From Olsenella_K sp051878835 (lineage in GTDB: Bacteria > Actinomycetota > Coriobacteriia > Coriobacteriales > Atopobiaceae), in NCBI GenBank assembly GCA_051878835.1, contig JBJEKW010000080.1:1-36196 (forward strand): a stretch of DNA of 36,196 nt, written 5' to 3'. A program made the translations under genes and the position numbers. Shown here one piece after another: positions 9,340 to 17,429 of this stretch. Numbering within the stretch: the first letter of the stretch is position 1; each line of letters starts with the position of its first letter. The notes under the pieces were generated by a model. That model searched no databases and was not told where the DNA came from. It was given only the letters and a program-made list of their open reading frames with translations.

Positions 9340-9583
9340 GCTGTGTGCCACCGGCATGCTGCCGGCCGTGCGCACGCGCTCGTGATGCGCGCATGCGCTT
9401 GTGATGCTCCGACACCGGGTGTGCTTCTCATTTACATGCTCATCCGGACGAGATTATCTGGGCGAGGAGGTGCTGTTGGGTCGAGTGGGAGCCGCGGAAC
9501 CTGCGCGGGCACCCCTCAGCGCTCTTCTCCGCGCAGCCCATGTTCCACCGGCTGGCTGATCGCCGCAGGTGGCACCCTTATGA

Positions 9584-9752
9584 GGTCATTTGCCTATACG
9601 AAAATCCCTCGCGAAACATGGCCGGCTCCCAGCGCAATTTTGTCACAGGGATATGACCTCGTAAGACGCCTTAGGCGGTCGTTTCCCTGTGACAAAATGT
9701 CACTCTGCGGCGCATTGGTTATGACCACACTTTTTCGTATAGGCAAATGACC
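9584..9752. repeat. 169-bp nested palindrome (MITE-like or dispersed hairpin element)
   Basis: The outer arms are a perfect 21-bp inverted repeat at 9584-9604 and 9732-9752 (starting GGTCATTTGCCTATACG). Inside are perfect 14-bp arms at 9638-9651 and 9684-9697 (TTTTGTCACAGGGA), and at the centre CGCCTTAGGCG. The whole could fold into one long interrupted hairpin on either strand. It contains no credible gene and no obvious target duplication. It may be a non-autonomous mobile element or a dispersed intergenic repeat. Confidence 0.7.
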
Positions 9753-9841
9753 GCTTCGGGTCCGGTCGCGCCAGGCTGCAGGCACGTGGTGAGTGGGCAA
9801 GAAGTACCGACGCGCTTGAAGCGCCGTTGCCATCACGCTTG

Positions 9842-12187
9842 CTAGCTGCGGCGTTGTCCGCTGCGATTGTGGCCGCCATGGTGGTTGTTGCTACCCCGGC
9901 TGCCGCTGCCAGAACGGCGCTCATCGCTGCTGAAACGTTGCCCGTTGCCGTTTGAGCGATATCCGCCGCCGTGTGCGTGGTTGTGCGCGCGGTTGTTGCC
10001 GTGATGCTGGCCGTTGCGGCTGTCGCCTCCGGAGTGATTGTTGGCGCCACCGTGCCCGCCGCGCTCGCGTTCGCCGTTGCGACCGCTGCCGCCGTTGCGT
10101 CCGGCTCCCACGCCGCCGCGCGAGCTCCCGCCATGCGAGCTCCCGCCATGCGAGCTCCCGCCGCGCGAGCCCTTCTCGCCCCGTTCCTCAGGCCACAGCT
10201 GAGGGCGCACTGGCTTTACCAGGCACTTTGGCCCATAGCCGATGAGGTCCTCTCGGTGGGCACGATGCAGCGCCTCGACAACCAGGTCGTAGTTCTTCGG
10301 GTCGCGGTACTGGATCAGCGCGCGCTGCATGGCCTTCTCGTGCGGGTTCGTGGGGCAGTAGACCGGCTTCATGGTCAGCGGGTTCAGCCCGGTGTAGTAG
10401 ATGCAGGTGCTGACCGTGGACGGGGTGGGGTAGAAGTCGCTGACCTGCTCGGGGTTGTAGCCCAGGTCGCGGCAGAACTCCGCCAGCTTGACGGCGTCCT
10501 GCATCGTGGAGCCGGGGTGGCTGCTCATGAGGTAGGGCAGCACGTACTGCTCCTTACCGCACTCGTGGCTGTACTTCTGGAACTCCTTCACGAAGGCCTC
10601 GTACACGTCGTTCGAGGGCTTGCCCATGACGGTGAGGACGTCGTCGCACACGTGCTCGGGCGCCAGGCGCAGCTGGCCCGAGGTGTGGTACTGGGCCAGC
10701 TCACGGATGAACGTGTGGTCGTGGTCCAGCAGGGCGTAGTCAAAGCGGATGCCGCTGCGGATGAAGACCTTCTTTACGCCGGGGATGGCACGCAGGCGGC
10801 GCAGCAGGTGGACGTACTTCTTGTGGCTGACGGTCAGGTTGGGGCAGGGTTTCGGTGCCAGGCACCTGCGATTGGTGCAGGCGCCCAAGGTGGCCTGCTT
10901 TGCGCAGGCGCGCTCCATGAACTGAGCCGTGGGTCCGCCCACGTCGTTGATGTAGCCCTTGAAGTCGGGGTCGTGGGTCATAGCCTCGGCCTCGCGCACC
11001 AGCGACTCCTCGCTGCGCGCCTGGATGATGCGCCCTTGGTGGAAGTTCAGCGCGCAGAAGGCGCACTCGCCCAGGCAGCCGCGGTTGCTGGTCAGGCTGA
11101 ACTTGACCTCCTGGATGGCCGGGATGCCGCCTTGCCCCTGGTACATGGGGTGATACGTACGCGTGTAGGGCAGCTCGTACACCTCGTCCAAATCGGGGGT
11201 CGACAGCGGCTTTGCCGGCGGGTTCTGGATCACGTACACGTCGTGGGGATAGGGCTCCACCAGCGAGTGCGAGAGGTACGGGTTCAGGTTGCGCGCCTGT
11301 ATGCCGAAGCTGCGCGCGTAGGTGGCCTTGTCGGCACAGATTTCGTCCCAGCTGGGTAGCATGACGGGATGGTCGCACTGCTTGGTCGAGCGCGCGCGGT
11401 AGCACGTGCCGGCGATCCAGCTGATGTCGTGCACGTCCAGCCCCGAGTTCAAGGCGTCGGCCACCTCGACGCACGAGCGCTCGCCCATGCCATATATCAG
11501 CAGGTCAGCGCCGGAGTCCAGCAGAATCGAGCGGCGCAGGCCGTTCTGCCAGTAGTCGTAGTGGGCCAGCCTGCGCAGCGACGCCTCGATGCCGCCCAGG
11601 ATGATGGGGGTGTGCTTGTAGGTGCGACGAATCAGGTTGCCGTACACGATGGTGGCTCGGTCGGGGCGCAGCCCCATGCGGCCGCCGGGGGAGTAGAAGT
11701 CCTTCGTGCGGTGGTGCTTTGCCACGGTGTAGTGCAGCACCATGGAGTCCATGTTGCCGCCGCACACCAGAAAGCCCAGGCGCGGCTCGCCCAGCACGGT
11801 CACGCTGTCGGGGTCGTGCCAGTCGGGCTGGGCGATGATGCCCACCTTGTAGCCGTTGGCCTCCAGCACTCGGCTGATGATGGCTGGCGCAAAGGACGGG
11901 TGGTCGACATAGGCGTCGCCGATCACAAACACGAAGTCGCACTGGTCCCAGCCGCGCTCCTCCATGTCCTTGCGCGACACGGGCAAGAAGGCCGACCTCG
12001 GCGGCATTGCTACCTGCGGCTTTGCCGCGTGGGATGCCGCACCATTGCGGCGCGAATGACGAGCCTGCTCGTTGTGATGCGCGTGGGCGTGCTGAGCGCC
12101 AGGGCGCTTCCCGGCGCGATGGCCCTGCGACTGCTGGTGCGTGCGCTCGCCCGAGCGCTCGTTGCGTGACTCGTGATTAGTCGACAT
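9842..12187 (-). CDS. YgiQ-family radical SAM protein with low-complexity tails
   Basis: The core matches the UPF0313/YgiQ family: an N-terminal domain with FVIGDAYVDHPSF, GFLVCGGNMDSMV and IILGGIEASLRR, followed by a radical SAM domain with RGCLGECAFC (CX3CX2C, near residue 370) and the usual C-terminal region (APEHVCDDVLTVMGKP, LPYLMSSHPGST). The biochemical reaction of the family is not established. At 781 residues it is longer than typical members because of a His/Gln/Arg-rich N-terminal extension of about 60 residues and a Gly/Ser/His/Asn/Arg-rich tail of about 105 residues. AAGGG lies eight bases before the ATG. It follows the RNA methyltransferase gene 130 bp downstream on the same strand. 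The basic, glycine-rich ends suggest nucleic-acid contact, which is inference. Confidence 0.93.
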   Translation of the reverse strand: MSTNHESRNERSGERTHQQSQGHRAGKRPGAQHAHAHHNEQARHSRRNGAASHAAKPQVAMPPRSAFLPVSRKDMEERGWDQCDFVFVIGDAYVDHPSFAPAIISRVLEANGYKVGIIAQPDWHDPDSVTVLGEPRLGFLVCGGNMDSMVLHYTVAKHHRTKDFYSPGGRMGLRPDRATIVYGNLIRRTYKHTPIILGGIEASLRRLAHYDYWQNGLRRSILLDSGADLLIYGMGERSCVEVADALNSGLDVHDISWIAGTCYRARSTKQCDHPVMLPSWDEICADKATYARSFGIQARNLNPYLSHSLVEPYPHDVYVIQNPPAKPLSTPDLDEVYELPYTRTYHPMYQGQGGIPAIQEVKFSLTSNRGCLGECAFCALNFHQGRIIQARSEESLVREAEAMTHDPDFKGYINDVGGPTAQFMERACAKQATLGACTNRRCLAPKPCPNLTVSHKKYVHLLRRLRAIPGVKKVFIRSGIRFDYALLDHDHTFIRELAQYHTSGQLRLAPEHVCDDVLTVMGKPSNDVYEAFVKEFQKYSHECGKEQYVLPYLMSSHPGSTMQDAVKLAEFCRDLGYNPEQVSDFYPTPSTVSTCIYYTGLNPLTMKPVYCPTNPHEKAMQRALIQYRDPKNYDLVVEALHRAHREDLIGYGPKCLVKPVRPQLWPEERGEKGSRGGSSHGGSSHGGSSRGGVGAGRNGGSGRNGERERGGHGGANNHSGGDSRNGQHHGNNRAHNHAHGGGYRSNGNGQRFSSDERRSGSGSRGSNNHHGGHNRSGQRRS
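10121..10165 (-). repeat. 15-bp tandem repeats inside the YgiQ-like gene
   Basis: Three tandem 15-bp units (plus-strand CGAGCTCCCGCCATG, the third with one change) encode GGSSH/GGSSR pentapeptides in the disordered C-terminal tail. The copy number is likely to vary between strains. Confidence 0.75.
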
Positions 12188-12317
12188 CGTCTTGCCCTTC
12201 TTGTGTGCAAGAAGAACTTGCAGGTAGATGGCATCTTCTGGAGTGGGATGGCAACGCTTTGCGCCGGCGTCGCGCCGGGGTGCGGCTGCACCTGGCCGAG
12301 CGGAGGCTGGACCGCGG

Positions 12318-13514
12318 CTACGAGCGCTCCAGCAGCGCCACCGTCTCGACGTGCTTCGTGTGCGGGAACATGTCCACCGGCTGCAGGGTGCGCAGGCGGT
12401 AGCCGTGCTGGCGAAGCACGTGGAAGTCGCGCGCCTGTGTTGTGGGGTTGCACGAGATGTAGACCACGCGCTCCGGTGCCAGCGCAGCGACCCCCTCCAG
12501 GAACTCCCTGGTGGAGCCCGCGCGTGGCGGGTCCAGGATGACGGCGTCGAAGCCGCCCTCGTGGGCCTCGCTGATGCCCGAGCGTGCCATGTACTCGGTG
12601 GCGTCGGCGCAGACGAAGCGGCACGAGCCTTGCAGCCCGTTGTCCGTGGCGTTGCGGCGCGCGCAGGCTATGGCGTTTTGCACCTGGTCCACGCCCACCA
12701 CGCTGACGTCGACGCCCTGCTGCTGGGCCGCGTGGGCAGCGCAGATGCCTATGGTGCCGGTGCCGCAATAGGCGTCCAGCACGCGGGCACCCTGGCTCAG
12801 CTGGGCGGCGTTGATGGCCAGCCGGTACAGGACCTCGGTCTGCATGGGGTTCGTCTGGTAGAAGCTGGACGGCCCGATCTCGAACGTGCACCCCAGCAGG
12901 CGGTCGTGCATGAAGCCGGGACCCCACAGGGTGACGTTCTTGAAGCCCAGGATGGCGTTGGTGCGGCGGGTGTTCACGTTCTGGACCACGGTGGTGACGC
13001 CGCCGGCGTTGCGCTGCAGCTCGCGCAGGAACTTCTGGGCGCGGGGTAGGTGCTCGCCGTTCGTCACTATGGTCAGAAGGGACTCGTCGGTGCCGTATCC
13101 CACGCGCACGACGGCGTGGCGCAGCACACCCGTGCCGCGGTCCTCGTTGTAGGCGGGTACGCCGACCCAGCTGGCGGTACGTGCCACCGCGTCCAGTAGG
13201 GGCCTGCAGCGCGGGTCCTCCACCAGGCAGGTGTCGCAGTGCACGATGTGGTGCGTGCCGGCCTGGTAGAAGCCGCTGCGGATGCGGCCCTTCGGCCCGG
13301 GGGCAAAGGGCGTCGCGGCCTTGTGGCGGTATGCCAGCGGCGTCTGCATGCCGCGGATGGGCTCCAGCGTGGCGTCGTCCTGGCTGACGACGTCGCCAAA
13401 GAGCTCCTCCATGGCCTTCTGCTTTCGCTTCAGCTGCAGGGGGTAGGGCACGGCCAGCCACTCGCAGCCACCGCACTTCTTGGAGATTGGACAGTTGTAC
13501 GTTTTGTATCCCAT
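12318..13514 (-). CDS. TrmA/RlmD-family RNA 5-methyluridine methyltransferase
   Basis: A 398-residue SAM-dependent methyltransferase. The N-terminus carries the iron-sulfur cysteines C8, C14 and C17 (CPISKKCGGC) with the fourth in HCDTC. The Rossmann domain has VLDAYCGTGTIGI as SAM motif I and ILDPPRAG, and the catalytic Cys is in ISCNPTT near the C-terminus. The family methylates C5 of uridines in 23S rRNA or tRNA. No TRAM domain precedes the iron-sulfur motif, unlike RlmD proteins of many bacteria. Which uridine is the target cannot be told. There is no Shine-Dalgarno upstream of the ATG; a TAAACT box seven bases before it suggests a leaderless mRNA. Confidence 0.92.
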   Translation of the reverse strand: MGYKTYNCPISKKCGGCEWLAVPYPLQLKRKQKAMEELFGDVVSQDDATLEPIRGMQTPLAYRHKAATPFAPGPKGRIRSGFYQAGTHHIVHCDTCLVEDPRCRPLLDAVARTASWVGVPAYNEDRGTGVLRHAVVRVGYGTDESLLTIVTNGEHLPRAQKFLRELQRNAGGVTTVVQNVNTRRTNAILGFKNVTLWGPGFMHDRLLGCTFEIGPSSFYQTNPMQTEVLYRLAINAAQLSQGARVLDAYCGTGTIGICAAHAAQQQGVDVSVVGVDQVQNAIACARRNATDNGLQGSCRFVCADATEYMARSGISEAHEGGFDAVILDPPRAGSTREFLEGVAALAPERVVYISCNPTTQARDFHVLRQHGYRLRTLQPVDMFPHTKHVETVALLERS

Positions 13515-13521
13515 GCAGGCC

Positions 13522-13527
13522 AGTTTA
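13522..13527 (-). promoter_or_regulatory. -10 box implying a leaderless transcript
   Basis: TAAACT on the minus strand ends seven bases before the ATG of the RNA methyltransferase gene, which lacks a ribosome binding site. Transcription would begin at or next to the A of the ATG. No clear -35 is visible. Confidence 0.4.
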
Positions 13528-13617
13528 CCGAATGGGAGGGCCTCGCGCGTCCCTCAGGCGCAGCCTGCGCATTGTTACCACGACGTTGTGCCCCTCTCAT
13601 CCGGAGGCGGGGTTTGA

Positions 13618-13623
13618 TATACT
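13618..13623 (+). promoter_or_regulatory. -10 box and roughly 125-nt leader of the OPT gene
   Basis: TATACT at 13618-13623 lies 125 bp before the transporter start. The leader contains two adjacent small hairpins sharing a GCAAAGC centre (CCGCAAAGCGG near 13671 and GGTGGCAAAGCCGCC near 13680). I do not recognise a known riboswitch in it. Confidence 0.35.
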
Positions 13624-13748
13624 GCCCCACGCGTGTTTCTGTGAGCCAAACGCAAGCAATTCGGCCGCAAAGCGGTCTTGGTGGCAAAGCCGCCAGCTAC
13701 AGACCGCGCAGCCCTATTCGCATGCGTCAGAAAGGTTCACCTCCCATC

Positions 13749-15482
13749 ATGAAAACCGAAACTACTTCGGCGCCGCGCCACGGCGCCGGGGCCACGCGTG
13801 CGTGCACTCCGCGCGCGCTGGTCATCGGTGCCGTCGGCTCGGTCGTCCTGACCGCCAGCTCCCTCTTCATAGCCCTGCGCATGGGCATGCTGCCCTGGCC
13901 CATCGCGTTTGCCGCCGTGGTCAGCGTGCTGGTGCTGCGCCTGTGCGGCTCCAGGAACCTGCACGAGGCCAACGTGGCCCACGCCGCCATGAGCGCCGGC
14001 TCCATGGTGGCCGGCGGCCTGGCCTTCACCATCCCCGGCCTGTGGATCATGGGCGTGGGCGACGACCTCAGCGTGATGGAGATCCTGGCGGCCGCCCTGG
14101 GTGGCACCATCCTGGGCCTGGCCGTGTGCTCCGTCACGCAGCCCTACTTCATCAGAAAGAAGCGCCTGGCCTTCCCCATAGGCATCAGCGCATCCGACAC
14201 GCTGAAGGCCGTGGGCGCCTCCGACGCGGCCGACGCTCCCGCCCTGTTTGCGGGCATGGGCTTCGCGGGCGTCTATGCGGTTTTGCGAGACGTGCTGGGC
14301 GTGCTCCCCTCGGTGCTCTTCTCGACCACGGCGCTGCCGGGCATCACGTTTGGCGTGTACAACTCGCCCATGACCGTGGCCATGGGCTTCATGGTGGGCC
14401 TGGTGCCCGCCTTCGTGTGGTTCCTGGGCGCGGTCCTGGGCAACTTCGGCATCGTGCTGGGCGGGCAGGCGCTGGGTCTGGTGGACGCCACGGGCGCCAC
14501 CAGCATCCGCGTCAGTCTGGGCCTGGGCATGATGCTGGGCTGTGGCGCGGGAGCCATCGTGGCCAGCCTGGTGGCGGCTGGGCGGTCCGCGCACGGCGGC
14601 AAGGACCAGGCCGGCAAGCACGCGAAGGGTGCCGCGGGCAACGGTCCCGCCGCCTCGACCACTGCCGCCGACGAGGCCAGCCACTCCATGAGCGTCAGCC
14701 GTCCCGTGGTCGCCTTCCTGAGCGCAGCCGTGGCCTGCGGCATCACCATCGCGCTGAACCTGAACTTCGTGGCCTCGGTCATCGTGGTCCTGGGCGCGTG
14801 GTTCTGCGTGTACCTCTCGGCCTGGCTGGTGGGCACCACGGGCATCGACCCCATGGAGATCTTTGGCATGCTGGTCCTGCTGCTGATCCAGGCCATCTTC
14901 CACGACGTCCCGCTGAAGACGCTGTTCCTGGCCGCGGCCGTGGTGGCCGTGGCCTGCGGCACGGGCGGCGACGTGATGAACGACCTCAAGGCCGGCGACG
15001 AGCTGTCCACCGACCCGCGCGACCAGATGAAGGGCATGGCGGTGGGCGCCCTGGTGGGTGCGGTCGTGGCCTCCTTCCTGCTGATGGGCCTCTACACCGT
15101 GTACGGCGCGGACGCCTTTGGTCCCGAGAAGCAGTTCGTAGCCGTTCAGGCAGCCAACGTGGCGGCCATGGCGGGCGGCATCCCCAACATGGCGTCGTTC
15201 GTGGTGGGCCTGGTGGCCGGCTTTGCCATGGCGGTGGCGGGGCTGCCCGTCATGACCCTGGGCCTGGGCATCTACCTGCCGTTCTACCTGAGCTCCGGCG
15301 CCGTGTTCGGCGCGCTGGCGCGCCTGGCGTTCGAGCATGCGCACAAGGGCGACGACCCGGCGGCGAAGGCTCCGAAGGAGGCGCGCTGGCAAACGGTGGC
15401 ATCCGGCCTCATGGGAGGCGAGTCCCTGGTCGGCGTCATCGTGGCGCTGGTGGCCCTTGCTGGTATGGTGTTTGGCGGTTAG
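13749..15482 (+). CDS. OPT-family transporter
   Basis: A 577-residue integral membrane protein with many hydrophobic helices and OPT-family features, including AFPIGISASDTLKA after the third or fourth helix and a GVYNSPMTVAMGFMVG segment. OPT proteins import oligopeptides or metal chelates by cation symport. A hydrophilic Lys/Ala-rich cytoplasmic loop occurs around residues 280-315 (HGGKDQAGKHAKGAAG). The start at 13749 is preceded by GAAAGG; reading further upstream gives only non-homologous sequence. The gene faces away from the RNA methyltransferase and has a TATACT box in its upstream region. The substrate is unknown. Confidence 0.88.
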   Translation: MKTETTSAPRHGAGATRACTPRALVIGAVGSVVLTASSLFIALRMGMLPWPIAFAAVVSVLVLRLCGSRNLHEANVAHAAMSAGSMVAGGLAFTIPGLWIMGVGDDLSVMEILAAALGGTILGLAVCSVTQPYFIRKKRLAFPIGISASDTLKAVGASDAADAPALFAGMGFAGVYAVLRDVLGVLPSVLFSTTALPGITFGVYNSPMTVAMGFMVGLVPAFVWFLGAVLGNFGIVLGGQALGLVDATGATSIRVSLGLGMMLGCGAGAIVASLVAAGRSAHGGKDQAGKHAKGAAGNGPAASTTAADEASHSMSVSRPVVAFLSAAVACGITIALNLNFVASVIVVLGAWFCVYLSAWLVGTTGIDPMEIFGMLVLLLIQAIFHDVPLKTLFLAAAVVAVACGTGGDVMNDLKAGDELSTDPRDQMKGMAVGALVGAVVASFLLMGLYTVYGADAFGPEKQFVAVQAANVAAMAGGIPNMASFVVGLVAGFAMAVAGLPVMTLGLGIYLPFYLSSGAVFGALARLAFEHAHKGDDPAAKAPKEARWQTVASGLMGGESLVGVIVALVALAGMVFGG

Positions 15483-15638
15483 TCGTTGTTCATGAGCGCA
15501 AAGGGTGAATTCGTTGCGTTTGTTAACGGCTTTGGCATAAGAAGAGTAGACTAGCCCACTATAAACGGCTCTATTTGCGGATGGCTTGGATAGCTGAAAT
15601 TCTGGCCTCCCAAGTCGCGAGAAGGGAAGAAAGCAAAG

Positions 15639-17105
15639 ATGCAGTCCAAGATTGCACACGCTGCCGAGCGCAAGGCGTTCAGCATCGTGATCGACCAGGC
15701 GCTGAAGGCAGCTTCTGCCGACGACCGCTCTGAGAAGATCGACAAGGTCGTCGAGATGGCCGGCAAGCTGCTGAAGGACACCTCGCCTGGCGTCGTCCGC
15801 GGCCTGAAGACCGCCCTGTACCCTGGCTCGAAGTGGGAGAACTTCCTCTTTGACGTCATCGACAACACCGACAAGCACGTGTTCAAGACCGCCATCATGA
15901 ACGGCGGCTACGAGGCTGCCTTCCGCGGCCTGCGTACCTGCACCGAGAACGCCTACAAGCACGGCTGCAACGTGCCCTGGATTATCCTGTTCGATCCCAC
16001 GAGCGCGTGCAACAAGCACTGCGTCGGCTGCTGGGCCGCTGACTACGGCAACCGCCTGAACCTGACCTACGACGAGTGCGACCGCCTGATCACCGAGGCC
16101 TCCGACCTGGGTACCCACCTGTTCATGCTGACCGGCGGCGAGCCCCTGGTGCGCAAGAACGACGTGCTGAAGCTGGCCGAGAAGCACGACGACTGCATCT
16201 TTAACATCTTTACCAACGCCTCGCTGGTGGACGACGAGTTCTGCCAGAAGGTTCAGGAGCTGGGCAACATCGTGTTCTCCGTGTCGCTGGAGTCCTACGA
16301 GCCCTCCGTGAACGACGGCCGCCGTGGCGACGGCTCGTTCCAGGAGGTCATGAACGCCTTCGACCTGATGCACAAGTACGGCCTGCTGTACGGCACCTCC
16401 ACCTGCTACACGCGCGCCAACACCGAGCGCGTCAGCTCCGACCAGTTCTTTGAGCTGCTGGTCCAGAAGGGCTGCCGCTGGGCCTGGTACTTCCATTACA
16501 TGCCCGTTGGCGAGGGTGCCAACGCCGACCTCATGCCCACGCCCGAGCAGCGCGAGTACATGTTCCACCGCATCCGCGAGGTGCGTGGCTTCGACGGTGG
16601 CTATCCCATCTTTGCCATGGACTTCCAGAACGACGGCGAGTACGTGGGCGGCTGCATCGCCGGCGGCCGCGTGTACTGCCACGTGAACGCCCGTGGCGAC
16701 GTGGAGCCCTGCGTGTTCATCCACTACTCCAACGCCAACATCCACGACAAGAGCTGGCTGGAGTGCCTGCAGCAGCCCATCTTCCAGGCGTACCGCGCGC
16801 GCTACCCCTGGAACGACAACATGCTGCAGCCCTGCCCCATGCTGGAGAACCCCGGCATCCTGCCCCAGATCGTGAAGGAGTCGGGCGCCCACCCCAGCGA
16901 GTACGTGGCCCCCGAGTCCGCCGAGGACCTGTGCAAGCGCACCACGCCCTACGCCAAGGCCTGGGGCCCCACTGCCCAGAAGCTGTGGCTGGAGGAGCAC
17001 CCCACCGGCAAGAAGATCTACGCCGACAAGATGTCCACCGTCAACCAGGACGAGAAGGGCAAGCTCCTGTCGGAGCAGGACGAGAACCAGGCCGTTCTGG
17101 ACTAG
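15639..17105 (+). CDS. radical SAM protein of unknown function with SPASM-like C-terminus
   Basis: A 488-residue protein. An N-terminal helical stretch of about 110 residues precedes DPTSACNKHCVGCW, in which C124, C128 and C131 bind the catalytic 4Fe-4S cluster. TGGEPLVRK binds SAM, as in other members. The C-terminal half has cysteines in GGCIAGGRVYCHVNARGDVEPC and LQPCPMLENPG, consistent with extra cluster ligands of SPASM type. Similar proteins occur as single genes in anaerobic Gram-positives, but I know of no assigned reaction. No peptide substrate gene is adjacent. GAAGGGAAG lies upstream of the start and a terminator follows, so it is probably monocistronic. Confidence 0.85.
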   Translation: MQSKIAHAAERKAFSIVIDQALKAASADDRSEKIDKVVEMAGKLLKDTSPGVVRGLKTALYPGSKWENFLFDVIDNTDKHVFKTAIMNGGYEAAFRGLRTCTENAYKHGCNVPWIILFDPTSACNKHCVGCWAADYGNRLNLTYDECDRLITEASDLGTHLFMLTGGEPLVRKNDVLKLAEKHDDCIFNIFTNASLVDDEFCQKVQELGNIVFSVSLESYEPSVNDGRRGDGSFQEVMNAFDLMHKYGLLYGTSTCYTRANTERVSSDQFFELLVQKGCRWAWYFHYMPVGEGANADLMPTPEQREYMFHRIREVRGFDGGYPIFAMDFQNDGEYVGGCIAGGRVYCHVNARGDVEPCVFIHYSNANIHDKSWLECLQQPIFQAYRARYPWNDNMLQPCPMLENPGILPQIVKESGAHPSEYVAPESAEDLCKRTTPYAKAWGPTAQKLWLEEHPTGKKIYADKMSTVNQDEKGKLLSEQDENQAVLD

Positions 17106-17141
17106 CGCGCCTGCACTTCTTGCCTGATTTATGCATTTGCC

Positions 17142-17174
17142 AGAGGCTCCCGCATTGCGCGGGGGCCTCTTTTT
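17142..17174 (+). terminator. terminator after the radical SAM gene
   Basis: A 12-bp stem (arms 17142-17153 and 17159-17170, one wobble pair) with a five-base loop is followed by TTTTC. It lies 37 bp past the stop codon. Confidence 0.85.
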
Positions 17175-17429
17175 CGTATGTGTCAGCCGTGCGTCTGGTT
17201 GGGTGCAGGCCTTAGCCGCCATCGAGCACGCCTGCCGTGCGCACGGCGTTGCGTACCACAACTCCCGTGCAATGCGCCGCTGGTCACGGCGGCTGCCCCC
17301 GTACCCCGATGAGATGGTTATGCCAACGGCGCCCATGGCTATGTTTGACCCTGGTGTTGTGTACAACGCGGGCCACTCATCGGGGCCGCGGCCCCCTGGG
17401 TCCGCCACGTCGTTTCGAGGAGGCATCAC

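Noticed and set aside
9343..9750. 135-codon plus-strand frame (and an 80-codon minus frame) over the nested palindrome
   Set aside because: They lack ribosome binding sites and homology, and both derive from the palindromic element.
13239..13748. N-terminal extension of the OPT transporter
   Set aside because: The upstream part lies antisense to the RNA methyltransferase gene and has no transporter features; the -10 box at 13618 lies inside it.
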